DNA of 64,000 bases from CAZQRP01 sp964596125 (GTDB lineage Bacteria > Chloroflexota > Dehalococcoidia > GIF9 > UBA5629), in assembly GCA_964596125.1 (NCBI GenBank), contig CAZQRP010000001.1, forward strand, positions 1 through 64,000. Direction: 5' to 3'. Every line of letters starts with the position of its first letter. The first letter of the stretch is position 1. The notes beneath the pieces were generated by a model that saw only the letters and a program-made list of their open reading frames with translations, was not told the DNA's origin and did not search any database. The position numbers were made by a program, and so were the translations under genes. Below are positions 8,356 to 16,030 of the stretch, piece after piece.

Positions 8356-8885
8356 TATTCTATACTGTTAAGGCTTTGCTCAATCGTATTCTTTACCGCT
8401 TCGTCAAAGCCTTGTTCATCGCTGGTACAACCCCACGCCCAGATCTCCGTTACATTTCTGATATCCTCAATGCCATCCTTTATTGTATTTACGAACAGTT
8501 GCGAGGCGACAGCGCCATATTTCTTAGCGATAGCAGCGTTTTCCTTATCTCCCAGATTGCATACCTGGAAGGTAACCTTGCCGCTGTCTACCTTATCCTG
8601 AAAGTGGGTGTTTACGACATAACTAATGCGTTTCTCGAAGCAGATGCACTTCGTGCACCGCTGGGGACGATGAAAATAGACGATATCAACCCTGTCGACA
8701 TTTTTTGATGACGGGCTTGATGGTGGGACTGTTGTTTCGGGCGGTGTCACTGGTTCTGCCTGCCGCGAAGGCTTTTCTGGCGCCGGTGGTGTCGCAGGTG
8801 CCTGGCTTCCGCAGGAGTACAGCAGTCCGGCGACTATAATGAGAAGCAAAGGCACATATATTTTGACTATAGCAGGTCTATTCAT
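8355..8885 (-). CDS. arsF: ArsF-family thiol lipoprotein
   Basis: 176 residues. Residues 1-25 form a lipoprotein signal (LLIIVAGLLYSC, acylated Cys25), then a Pro/Ser/Thr-rich linker to about residue 62. The globular domain starts DRVDIVYFHRPQRCTKCICF and so carries a CxxC redox pair (CTKC). It ends with a conserved WAWGC segment near residue 152. It acts on the outer face of the membrane. It sits between ArsE- and ArsG-like genes and overlaps the latter. The family is described as a subunit of nitrophenylarsenical reduction; thiol chemistry is supported by CxxC, the substrate is inherited from context. Confidence 0.78.
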   Translation of the reverse strand: MNRPAIVKIYVPLLLIIVAGLLYSCGSQAPATPPAPEKPSRQAEPVTPPETTVPPSSPSSKNVDRVDIVYFHRPQRCTKCICFEKRISYVVNTHFQDKVDSGKVTFQVCNLGDKENAAIAKKYGAVASQLFVNTIKDGIEDIRNVTEIWAWGCTSDEQGFDEAVKNTIEQSLNSIE

Positions 8886-8979
8886 TTTGTTTTAAAGCCT
8901 CCTGATATTGAAAACTGGCCTGTAGTCCAACGGACTATGAGCTACGGCTGCATGAAAGAAGAGGGGTGGTTTACCTTTT

Positions 8980-9246
8980 TCAAGCACCTTTTCGCTGCCC
9001 TTCTTTGTCCAGGGCGTTAACAATGAGTCTGGTAACCTCCTCTTTTTTCGGCACCCGGCCGGCGCTGACCACTTGTTCATCGATAACCAGTCCGGGCGTG
9101 GTCAGAACAGGATATTCCAGTATCTTCTTCATGTCCTTAACTTCTTCGACCGTAGCATCAATCTGCAGTTCATTCACGACTTCCTGTACGGTTTTTTCCA
9201 AAGCGTGGCACCTGGCGCAACCTGGCCCCAGTATTTTAATGTTCAT
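8980..9246 (-). CDS. arsE: ArsE-like small glutaredoxin/thioredoxin-fold protein
   Basis: 88 residues, TM0996/MTH895-type small redox protein. MNIKILGPGCARCHALEKTV gives a beta strand followed by CxxC (Cys10-Cys13). The cis-Pro loop is TTPGLVIDEQVV (about residues 49-60), where this subfamily keeps PGLVID. Cytoplasmic, no signal. Strong Shine-Dalgarno (aaaaggaggtc). With the ArsF and ArsG homologues downstream it completes an arsEFG-like set, so a role as electron donor in organoarsenical reduction is likely. Confidence 0.82.
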   Translation of the reverse strand: MNIKILGPGCARCHALEKTVQEVVNELQIDATVEEVKDMKKILEYPVLTTPGLVIDEQVVSAGRVPKKEEVTRLIVNALDKEGQRKGA

Positions 9247-9285
9247 TTAAAGACCTCCTTTTGTTTTATTTATAGGTTAGAACTT

Positions 9286-9561
9286 CTATCCGCAACATCC
9301 ACCTGATAACACCAGGTGTAATTTGTCACCATTATTGACTGGCATAGACAATCCCTCAGGATAGGAGTCTTCCAAGTTCACATAAATAGAAATGTTATTG
9401 GATAGCTGTCCTCGTTCTGTAAACAACTGAGCACGTAGTTCTGGAAATTGATTGACCAGATATATCAGACATTCACCAACCGTATTTCCTTCCACGTTCA
9501 CTACTTCTGTTTGATCAGTTAAATCCTGAAAATTGATCGGTACTACTAAACTTTTGCTCAT
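9286..9561 (-). CDS. MoaD/ThiS-like ubiquitin-fold sulfur carrier with C-terminal CCG
   Basis: 91 residues, beta-grasp fold. The stretch VVNVEGNTVGECLIYLVNQF and the C-terminal GDKLHLVLSGG match MoaD/ThiS family proteins, whose terminal Gly-Gly is adenylated and thiocarboxylated. Here the GG is followed by Cys-Cys-Gly before the stop codon, so the protein would need trimming to become a thiocarboxylate, or it works through the two cysteines instead. No MoeB/ThiF-like activating enzyme is in the window. It lies inside the arsenic operon (39 bp before arsE, 59 bp after the permease). A sulfide donor or As(III)-binding role is possible but not shown. Confidence 0.75.
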   Translation of the reverse strand: MSKSLVVPINFQDLTDQTEVVNVEGNTVGECLIYLVNQFPELRAQLFTERGQLSNNISIYVNLEDSYPEGLSMPVNNGDKLHLVLSGGCCG

Positions 9562-9620
9562 ATTTTCCCCCTAATTAATAACGTTAGAATGCTTTGAACT
9601 GTAAATGTTCCTGTTATTCA

Positions 9621-10655
9621 TCAAGTTAGTAACCCGAATATATAGCCGGATGTTGTAGCCATTATCACCACCAGGGCTATATAGCTTAACGTTTTTCTGG
9701 TTCCCATGATGCTGCGGATGACCAGCATGTTGGGAAGAGAGAGTGCTGGCCCGGCAAGGAGTAAGGCCAGTGCTGGCCCTTTACCCATGCCCAGGTCTAT
9801 GAAGGCCTTCACAATGGGGACCTCTGTGAGGGTAGCAAAATACATCAGTGAGCCCAGGAAAGAAGCTATGAAGTTGGCAGGCAGGCTGTTTCCACCGACA
9901 ACGGCGGCGACTACTGATTCTGGAATTGCCATTTTTAATATACCGGCGACAAACACTCCCACCAGCAGCCAGGGGACTATAAGGCGTACAAAGTGTCCCG
10001 TCTCCTTCATCCATTGTGAAAGGTCTCCCTTGGAAAACCAGCGCCACAGTATAACAGCCAGGGCTATCAACAGTAGACCAGTCACTATCCACTGCCCGGA
10101 AGCAGCAAAGACCAGTATGCCCACGAGGATACCGAAGAGTACCAGCCGTTGCCAGACAGGTTGACCATCGGGGTCCGTTTCCAGCATGGCAAATGCGGTA
10201 GCATCACCCGGCGCCCCTTTTCTCTGGTAGATGGCTGCCATAATAAGGCCGATGACGATGGAAAACAGGATGGCTCCGATAGCACGAGCAGCTCCCAAGT
10301 CATAACCCAGAAGCCTTGCTGAGTATACTATGGCCAGGATATTAATAGCTGGTCCGGAGTAGAGAAAGGTAATGGCGGGTCCCAGACCGGCACCTCTTTT
10401 ATATATTCCGCCGAATAAAGGCAGTACGGTACAAGAGCATACCGCCAGGACCGTGCCGGAAATCGAGGATACACTGTAAGAAAGAAGCTTCTTTGCCATG
10501 GGGCCGAAATACTTTAAAACCGATGCCTGAGAGATGAAAACGGCAATGGCACCGGCTATAAAGAAGGCAGGTACCAGGCAGGTGAGAACGTGAAACGATA
10601 AATATTCAAGCAGGGCATCGATCCCCCCTTGAATAAACTGAAAAGCGATTTCCAC
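9621..10655 (-). CDS. arsP: ArsP-type (DUF318) organoarsenical efflux permease
   Basis: 344 residues, eight to ten hydrophobic segments, permease family DUF318. The family hallmark is visible near residues 60-75 as VLAVCSCTVLPLFGGIYKRG, with two neighbouring cysteines, and as a second inverted half, TLTEVPIVKAFIDLGMGKGPALALLLAGPALSLP. ArsP members export trivalent organoarsenicals such as methylarsenite and reduced roxarsone. The start is GTG behind gggag, 60 bp after arsR, with an ArsR-like dyad in the gap. Substrate assignment comes from the arsR and arsEFG context; other DUF318 proteins have unrelated roles. Confidence 0.82.
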   Translation of the reverse strand: MEIAFQFIQGGIDALLEYLSFHVLTCLVPAFFIAGAIAVFISQASVLKYFGPMAKKLLSYSVSSISGTVLAVCSCTVLPLFGGIYKRGAGLGPAITFLYSGPAINILAIVYSARLLGYDLGAARAIGAILFSIVIGLIMAAIYQRKGAPGDATAFAMLETDPDGQPVWQRLVLFGILVGILVFAASGQWIVTGLLLIALAVILWRWFSKGDLSQWMKETGHFVRLIVPWLLVGVFVAGILKMAIPESVVAAVVGGNSLPANFIASFLGSLMYFATLTEVPIVKAFIDLGMGKGPALALLLAGPALSLPNMLVIRSIMGTRKTLSYIALVVIMATTSGYIFGLLT

Positions 10656-10686
10656 GTACTGCTCCCGAAATAAATGCGTAAATGCG

Positions 10687-10702
10687 AATATATGTATATA
10701 TT
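10687..10702. promoter_or_regulatory. second AT-rich dyad before the ArsP gene, possible ArsR site
   Basis: AATATATGTATATATT: 14 of 16 positions symmetric. It lies in the 60-bp gap between arsR and the permease gene and resembles the AT-rich half sites upstream of arsR. Confidence 0.35.
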
Positions 10703-10715
10703 AATGTAAAAAAAT

Positions 10716-11075
10716 TTACCGCAGCTTCTTTGCAGCACAGCTAGGTCCTATTCTTTCGGCACTCTGCAACCTTTTTCTGTCCAGGATAGCTGTTTCATTA
10801 CCTTCCAGTGTTTTGGTGACTGCGTTAATCAGGTCTATATAGTGTTCTTTGAGGCCGTCTTTATCTATAGAATACAGCGCCCACAGTCCATCCCGCCTCA
10901 GTTTGAGGAATCCTGCATCGTAAAGAGAGCCAAGGTTTCTTGACGCACGGGATTGAGAAATTTCAAGGGCCTGCATCACTTCGCAGACACAGCATTCTCT
11001 CTCCATGAGCAAGTTCAAAATCCTCAGCCTTGTCTCATCTGACAGAGTTTTAAAAGCTTTAACCAGCTCTCTCAT
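10716..11075 (-). CDS. arsR: ArsR-family repressor
   Basis: 119 residues from the chosen ATG. A winged helix-turn-helix protein: MRELVKAFKTLSDETRLRIL at the start, recognition helix around QSRASRNLGSLYDAGFL, and beta wing LKLRRDGLWALYSID. The metal site is ECCVCEV, the CxC pattern of arsenic-sensing ArsR proteins. The frame extends 25 codons upstream to 11150, but that would cover the operator dyad; the inner ATG has TTGGAG ten bases before it and matches the usual family N-terminus. It probably represses the whole operon below it and is released by As(III) or organoarsenicals. Confidence 0.88.
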   Translation of the reverse strand: MRELVKAFKTLSDETRLRILNLLMERECCVCEVMQALEISQSRASRNLGSLYDAGFLKLRRDGLWALYSIDKDGLKEHYIDLINAVTKTLEGNETAILDRKRLQSAERIGPSCAAKKLR

Positions 11076-11477
11076 TTCTCGGACACTCCAATTTATATGC
11101 ATAATTGCGCATATATTAATATAGTAACATAGATATAAGGTATCGGTCAATATTCCGGTATCTATCTCGATACTCTATCAGAGTACTGAACAACTCGGAT
11201 TCGATCCCCGGTATTCCCCCATTATGGGGGCATTTTGAAGCCCGGGGAGAAATTCCTTTTCAGCAGTCTCTTTATTAATGGTACGTTGTTTGAATTCTGG
11301 ACTAAACAGGTTATTTTATCAGGTGACCCGTTTAATCGGTCAAACGGGTATAGGCCTGTAAGTACCATGCTGCAGGCGGCTACCACCTGGCAAATCGCTG
11401 GTTTACAGGGGAGGAATTGATATAATAACAGGTAACGTAATGCGACTGGCAAACTTTATTTCACGGTAGTAAGTGCT
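11076..11477. other. divergent spacer between arsR and the HAD gene, with two strong stem-loops
   Basis: No gene is supported. Besides the arsR operator it holds a nested structure at 11206-11247 (outer CCCCGG/CCGGGG, inner CCCCCA-TTA-TGGGGG) and a second perfect hairpin at 11326-11349 (ACCCGTTT, 8-nt loop, AAACGGGT). A TATAAT box at 11421-11426 may serve the HAD gene; no matching -35 is seen. Confidence 0.55.
11095..11114. promoter_or_regulatory. arsR operator-like inverted repeat
   Basis: ATATGCATAATTGCGCATAT: 16 of 20 positions are symmetric, 20 bp before the arsR start codon. ArsR/SmtB repressors bind imperfect AT-rich dyads of this size in their own promoters. It lies in an AT-rich stretch that also holds -10-like hexamers. 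Confidence 0.55.
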
Positions 11478-12221
11478 ATGCCTGTTAATGCCATACTATG
11501 TGACTGGAATGGTACGGTAATCCAGTATCGAAATGAGAGTCCTTTGCTGGAGAGTGTAGCAAAGGACCTTTTTAAGGCTTCTATTCCTTTGCATCCGTTA
11601 AGGATGGCTCGAATCCTTCGAGCGAAAAAAGAGCTCAAGTCGTTGCAAATGGAGGCAAATCATGAGGCAGAGTATGATGTCGTGAAAGAGACATTCAGAA
11701 TTTATAATACAAAAATAATAAACGGGGTACCGGCTTCCTTGATACGCCGCTCGGTTGCTACCTATGCACATAGACGGCAGACCCAGGACAAACTCGATTA
11801 CAGACTCCTGAGACCGGTCAAGGAATGTCACCAGGCGGGGAAAAGCACTGGTATCTTTTCGGCAGGGTATGGGTATGGTATCGAAATGATTTTAACAGTC
11901 GCTGGATACAATACATACTTTGATTTTTATGAAGCCGATCATCTTTGTGAGGTCAGCGGAAGAGCTATCGGGTTCGGATTAAATATCTATAAGAGAAAGC
12001 CTGAATTACTGCTTCAATTGATCGGGGACAGGAATATAGATGCCAGACGAACAGCATACCTTGGTGACAGCGAAGACGATGAAGGCTGCTTTGAAATAGT
12101 AAGATATCCGGTAGTAGCTTTTTTCGCTACCGATGCACTGAAACAGCGGTGTGCCCGAAAATATAAAGCCTTTGTCCCCGAAGATGAGGCGGATTTGGCG
12201 AATTATTTCGGCAGCGCATGA
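11478..12221 (+). CDS. HAD-superfamily hydrolase
   Basis: 247 residues. The four HAD motifs are visible: DWNGT near residue 9 (nucleophile Asp), SAGYG near 124 (Ser), a Lys in YKRKPE near 172, and YLGDSEDDEG near 194 (acidic Mg2+ site). The second Asp of the usual DxD is Asn, a variant known in some HAD phosphatases. A helical cap domain lies between motifs 1 and 2. Cytoplasmic. It stands alone, convergent with the MacB permease. The substrate, probably a small phosphorylated metabolite, cannot be deduced. Confidence 0.75.
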   Translation: MPVNAILCDWNGTVIQYRNESPLLESVAKDLFKASIPLHPLRMARILRAKKELKSLQMEANHEAEYDVVKETFRIYNTKIINGVPASLIRRSVATYAHRRQTQDKLDYRLLRPVKECHQAGKSTGIFSAGYGYGIEMILTVAGYNTYFDFYEADHLCEVSGRAIGFGLNIYKRKPELLLQLIGDRNIDARRTAYLGDSEDDEGCFEIVRYPVVAFFATDALKQRCARKYKAFVPEDEADLANYFGSA

Positions 12222-12260
12222 TATTGCCGGGCTACCGGGTTGCTAAATCTACCCCAGTTA

Positions 12261-13499
12261 TTACTCGTGACGCAGTGATTCGATGGGGTCGAGACTCGCA
12301 GCCCGAAAGGCAGGGTAAGTACCGGATACCAGACCGACAACAGTGGATACGGTAAGGGCAATAATAACGATCCCGGGTGAAATCAACGCCTGGACTGAGG
12401 CACCACGTGGCCCCATTCCACCTATTGACACACCTCCAATAAGTTCGGAGCCTGCAAAGGCTGCAAGTAATCCTATTGCGCCACCTGTAATACTGAGCAT
12501 AGCTGCTTCCTGCAGAAACTGGCCTAGAATGTCTCGGCGCTTGGCGCCAACAGCTTTACGAATGCCTATTTCTCTGGTGCGTTCTGTCACTGAGACCAGC
12601 ATAATGTTCATTATACCGATACCACCAACTATGAGAGCGATGGCACCGACCATGCCCAGAAAGATTGCGAAGGTAGCGAGCGATTCCTGCATCGTGTTAA
12701 GGACATCTGTCATATTCACAACGTCAAAATCATTGTCCGCCCCTTCCCTTAAGCGGTGACGCTGCCGGAGAATGCTCGTTATTTGCCGTACTGCGACATT
12801 CATTTGATCGGTACTTGTTGCTTGTAAAGCAATCTGCTGGACGGGATGTCCCAAGGCGCTCGTTTGCGAAACGATTTTCGCTTGCATTGTGGTCAGAGGG
12901 ATTAATACATAGTTATCGCCCCATCTTCCGCCTAATTCCTCCAAAACACCGATAACCTGAAACTTGCGCTGATTAATCCTGATGCTTTTACCCAGCGGAT
13001 TTTCTAAACTAAAAAGATCAGTTGCTGTTTGAGAGCCGAGCACAGCAACACTGGTTCTCCTGTTCACATCGATATCTGAAATGAAGAACCCTTCTTCGAC
13101 TGGATATTTCCTTACCTCGGCAATCTCAGGCGTCACACCAGTGCAACTGATACTAATTGTTTCATTGCCATATTGCACTTTTACCGTTCTATTAATCGTA
13201 GGTGCCACCAAGGTTATGGCTGGAGCGCGTTTTGGGTCAGCCAGTGCTTCAGCATCCTCCAGGGTTAGGTTACCCAGACCTCCCGATCCCCGCTTGGCGG
13301 TGGTGCTGGATACATAGATAGCGTTGGCTCCTAAATCCTGGAACATTGTGGTCATCTGCACTCGTTGTCCCTCTCCGAGTCCCACCAGGAATACAACAGA
13401 GGCAACGCCGATTGCGATACCGAGTATGGTGAGACCGGACCGGAGTTTGGTAGACAATATACTGCGCCAGGATGTTATTAAGCTCTCCCAGACGCTCAC
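12261..13499 (-). CDS. MacB/FtsX-type ABC transporter permease
   Basis: 412 residues. TM1 is near residues 20-45 (TKLRSGLTILGIAIGVASVVF), followed by a large extracellular MacB-like domain to about 270, then three C-terminal membrane segments including GAIALIVGGIGIMNIMLVSVTERTREIGIRKAVGA, the FtsX family signature. The start overlaps the ATPase stop by 4 nt (ATGA). It moves substrate or transmits mechanical force together with the adaptor lipoproteins encoded upstream. Substrate unknown; peptide or lipoprotein-type cargo is typical of the family. Confidence 0.88.
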   Translation of the reverse strand: MSVWESLITSWRSILSTKLRSGLTILGIAIGVASVVFLVGLGEGQRVQMTTMFQDLGANAIYVSSTTAKRGSGGLGNLTLEDAEALADPKRAPAITLVAPTINRTVKVQYGNETISISCTGVTPEIAEVRKYPVEEGFFISDIDVNRRTSVAVLGSQTATDLFSLENPLGKSIRINQRKFQVIGVLEELGGRWGDNYVLIPLTTMQAKIVSQTSALGHPVQQIALQATSTDQMNVAVRQITSILRQRHRLREGADNDFDVVNMTDVLNTMQESLATFAIFLGMVGAIALIVGGIGIMNIMLVSVTERTREIGIRKAVGAKRRDILGQFLQEAAMLSITGGAIGLLAAFAGSELIGGVSIGGMGPRGASVQALISPGIVIIALTVSTVVGLVSGTYPAFRAASLDPIESLRHE

Positions 13500-14164
13500 C
13501 TTTTTTTCTCCTCCACAATCTTCCCGTCCCGAAGATAAATAGTGCGTTGAGTGTAGACTGCGATATTCTCTTCGTGAGTTACCAGAACAATAGTTATACC
13601 TGTTTTATTTAGCTCCTGTAGCAGTATCATTATAGTGTGACTGGTTTGGGTATCCAGGTTACCGGTAGGTTCGTCAGCCAGTATGAATGACGGATTGGTA
13701 ACCAGGGCACGGGCTAAAGCTACTCTTTGTTGTTCACCTCCAGACATTTCGGACGGGCGATGATAAGCTCGTTTGCTGATACCAACAGATTCGAGGGCTT
13801 CAAGGGCACGCTGTCGTTTGTTCTTGGCTCCGGCATAGGTAAGAGGTAGTTCGACGTTGGAAACGGCTGTGAGTCGGGGCAACAGGTTGAAAGACTGAAA
13901 CACGAAGCCTATTTTTTTATTTCTTATACCTGCCAGCTTATCATCGTTCAGTCGACTGACATCCTCTCCTTCGAGCGTGTATGTACCAGCCGTAGGTCGA
14001 TCCAAACAGCCGATGATATTCATGAGCGTCGATTTCCCCGAGCCCGAAGGTCCCATTATGGAGACTATCTCCCCCTGCTCACATCGAAATGAGATATCGT
14101 TCAAGGCCAGGACTTGAACCTCTCCCAGTTCATAGATTTTGGTAATGTTGTCCAGTTCAATCAT
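13496..14164 (-). CDS. MacB/LolD-type ABC transporter ATP-binding protein
   Basis: 222 residues with all ABC motifs: Walker A GPSGSGKST (about 38-46), Q-loop FVFQSFNLLPRL, signature MSGGEQQRVALARAL (about 141-155), Walker B FILADEPTGNLD, and H-loop VTHEEN. The LolD/MacB subfamily is clear from the NLLPRLTAVSNVELPL stretch. It pairs with the permease downstream (4-nt overlap) and powers the export complex from the cytoplasmic side. Confidence 0.92.
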   Translation of the reverse strand: MIELDNITKIYELGEVQVLALNDISFRCEQGEIVSIMGPSGSGKSTLMNIIGCLDRPTAGTYTLEGEDVSRLNDDKLAGIRNKKIGFVFQSFNLLPRLTAVSNVELPLTYAGAKNKRQRALEALESVGISKRAYHRPSEMSGGEQQRVALARALVTNPSFILADEPTGNLDTQTSHTIMILLQELNKTGITIVLVTHEENIAVYTQRTIYLRDGKIVEEKKR

Positions 14165-14233
14165 AGTGCAGGTTCAAAGAACGTCGCATTCTTTGTATGT
14201 TCTCCGGCGAGCTTGCTGCTGTTTTCTCCTTGA

Positions 14234-15997
14234 TTATCCCTGGCCGCCACCTGCTCCGGGTGGCCTCTGGCCGCCGCCTGCTCCCGGTGGTCCTTGCGGG
14301 CCCTGGGCTCGCAGTGTTTTCCTGAGTTCTTCAGTTATTATCAAAACTTTCTCGCCTTCTTCGAGTCCGGATTTTACTTCGGCGAATTCATATGTCCGGG
14401 CACCCAGAACAATACGTCTTCTTTCCGGTTCTACCGTCTCATCGGTGACCACCAGTGCCAGACTGGCTCGTGGTGTTTCTATAATTGCCTGTGTGGGTAT
14501 GAGCAGCACGTCCTTTTTGTCCTGGATGAGAATATCTGCGGTAGCAGTCATGTCTCCCTTTAGCTCAATGTCTGTAGGATCAAGCTCAATGGTTATTGCA
14601 AAATTGAGGACATCTGCTGTTTCTGTCCCGAAAGGCGAGATAAATGTTATTGTGCCTGTCAGTATTTCATCGGGTACGGCATCAACGATTATGTTGGCTT
14701 TCTGCCCTAATTTGACTTTAAAGATATCTACCTCATCGATAACGCCTTCGAATTTAACGGTGTGTGTGTCTACAAGTTCTATTGCTGTTGTAGATGAATA
14801 ATCGAAAGATGAGAGTTGATCGTCTATCATGACACCAACATCTACTACAGTACCATCTATGGGAGCGAGTATTTCTGTTTTCATGAGATCTGCACTGTGT
14901 CCATGCAGTGCTATCATCGCTTTTTGTAAATTCAGGTTATATGTCTGTACCTCAGTTAAGTTGAGGCCGCTTTCAAATACCAGTTCATTGTGTGTAAGTA
15001 TATTACGTGCTATTTCCAGCTCGTGTTGTGCAGTACGCAGGTATTTGGCCAATTGTACGGTATCGAGATTACCTTGTTCCACAGAATATTGCGTTTCCTG
15101 TAATAAGCTTTTTGCCAGGTTCATGAAGTCGAGGCTGGTAGCAGTGTCCGGATATGATACATTGAATCTTACTATTTGCCCTACGGTGCCTTTGACTGCC
15201 CGGTACGTTTCCTCCATGTGTTTTTGTGTTGCAGCCAGCTCGGATGAAGCTGCCGCGTAATCACCTTGCCCCATTAGGCCTCGGACACTGGTTAATTTCT
15301 CCTGTGCCTGGTTGATAAGGTCGATGGTTTTAAGTGTAATCGGATACATTTGTCCATATTCTGCCGGCTCAATCGTTTCCTGTTTATAGTTTAATGCTCC
15401 CATGATATCAGGTTGCATTTTAAAATCGGGTATCGGTGTATTAAGCAGTTCTACTGCCGTGTCCATGTCATGGTGGGCCAGACGTAGTTTGATTGCTGCT
15501 TCCTTATAATACCTTTGATCTAATAGCGTCTTTGCCTCATTTACTTCTCTCTGTGATTGTTCAAATATATAGAGTGCAGTGACGTTTGCATAACGGTTAG
15601 GGTAGTCCAGTTTCTTGCTGCATCCGCATGACGATTTTTCGGCAAGATCGTTAAGTTTCTTTTGAAGCGCATAGAGGTCTTTTTCTACGGCGATTTTCTG
15701 TTTGGTATTATCGAGTCTGGCCAGCAGAGTCCCTTCTTTAACTACATCTCCTTCTTCAACCAGTACTTCTTTCACTGTACCGAACGTGCCAAAGCGCAGC
15801 TCAAATTCGCGTGGCATGACCAGGTGACCGTCGGAGGAGACAGTTTCCAGAATATTACCTTTCTTGATTTCAACTGTTTCCGATTTTGTATCTGCCTCTT
15901 CAGTACCGCGGCATCCCATACTGCCTGCACAAGCGATGAGCAGCAGTAAAATTACTGTTACAATGCTATATTGCTTCGTGCTAACAATATTCCTCAT
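14234..15997 (-). CDS. MacA/HlyD-like lipoprotein adaptor (second copy)
   Basis: 587 residues. Lipoprotein signal with lipobox CAGSMGC (acylated Cys about 29). A lipoyl/barrel-sandwich half motif lies near residues 68-112 (FGTVKEVLVEEGDVVKEGTLLARLD) and its partner near 380 (TEILAPIDGTVVDVGV), separated by a long helical hairpin. Beta-barrel and membrane-proximal domains follow, and the tail is Gly/Pro-rich (QGPPGAGGGQ repeated). It is a paralogue of the next gene upstream. Normal MacA is about 370 residues; the extra length is in the helical hairpin. It probably connects the ABC transporter to the cell envelope. Confidence 0.83.
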   Translation of the reverse strand: MRNIVSTKQYSIVTVILLLLIACAGSMGCRGTEEADTKSETVEIKKGNILETVSSDGHLVMPREFELRFGTFGTVKEVLVEEGDVVKEGTLLARLDNTKQKIAVEKDLYALQKKLNDLAEKSSCGCSKKLDYPNRYANVTALYIFEQSQREVNEAKTLLDQRYYKEAAIKLRLAHHDMDTAVELLNTPIPDFKMQPDIMGALNYKQETIEPAEYGQMYPITLKTIDLINQAQEKLTSVRGLMGQGDYAAASSELAATQKHMEETYRAVKGTVGQIVRFNVSYPDTATSLDFMNLAKSLLQETQYSVEQGNLDTVQLAKYLRTAQHELEIARNILTHNELVFESGLNLTEVQTYNLNLQKAMIALHGHSADLMKTEILAPIDGTVVDVGVMIDDQLSSFDYSSTTAIELVDTHTVKFEGVIDEVDIFKVKLGQKANIIVDAVPDEILTGTITFISPFGTETADVLNFAITIELDPTDIELKGDMTATADILIQDKKDVLLIPTQAIIETPRASLALVVTDETVEPERRRIVLGARTYEFAEVKSGLEEGEKVLIITEELRKTLRAQGPQGPPGAGGGQRPPGAGGGQG

Positions 15998-16030
15998 TTT
16001 TTCAATCGTTCCTCTGGTCAGGTTATACAG

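Noticed and set aside
10716..11150. Longer ArsR start at 11150
   Set aside because: It would cover the operator dyad and has no Shine-Dalgarno; the ATG at 11075 matches the family and has TTGGAG.
11190..11225. tRNA-like T arm (ggattcgatcccc) near arsR
   Set aside because: The stem bases do not pair and no anticodon or acceptor arm can be drawn.
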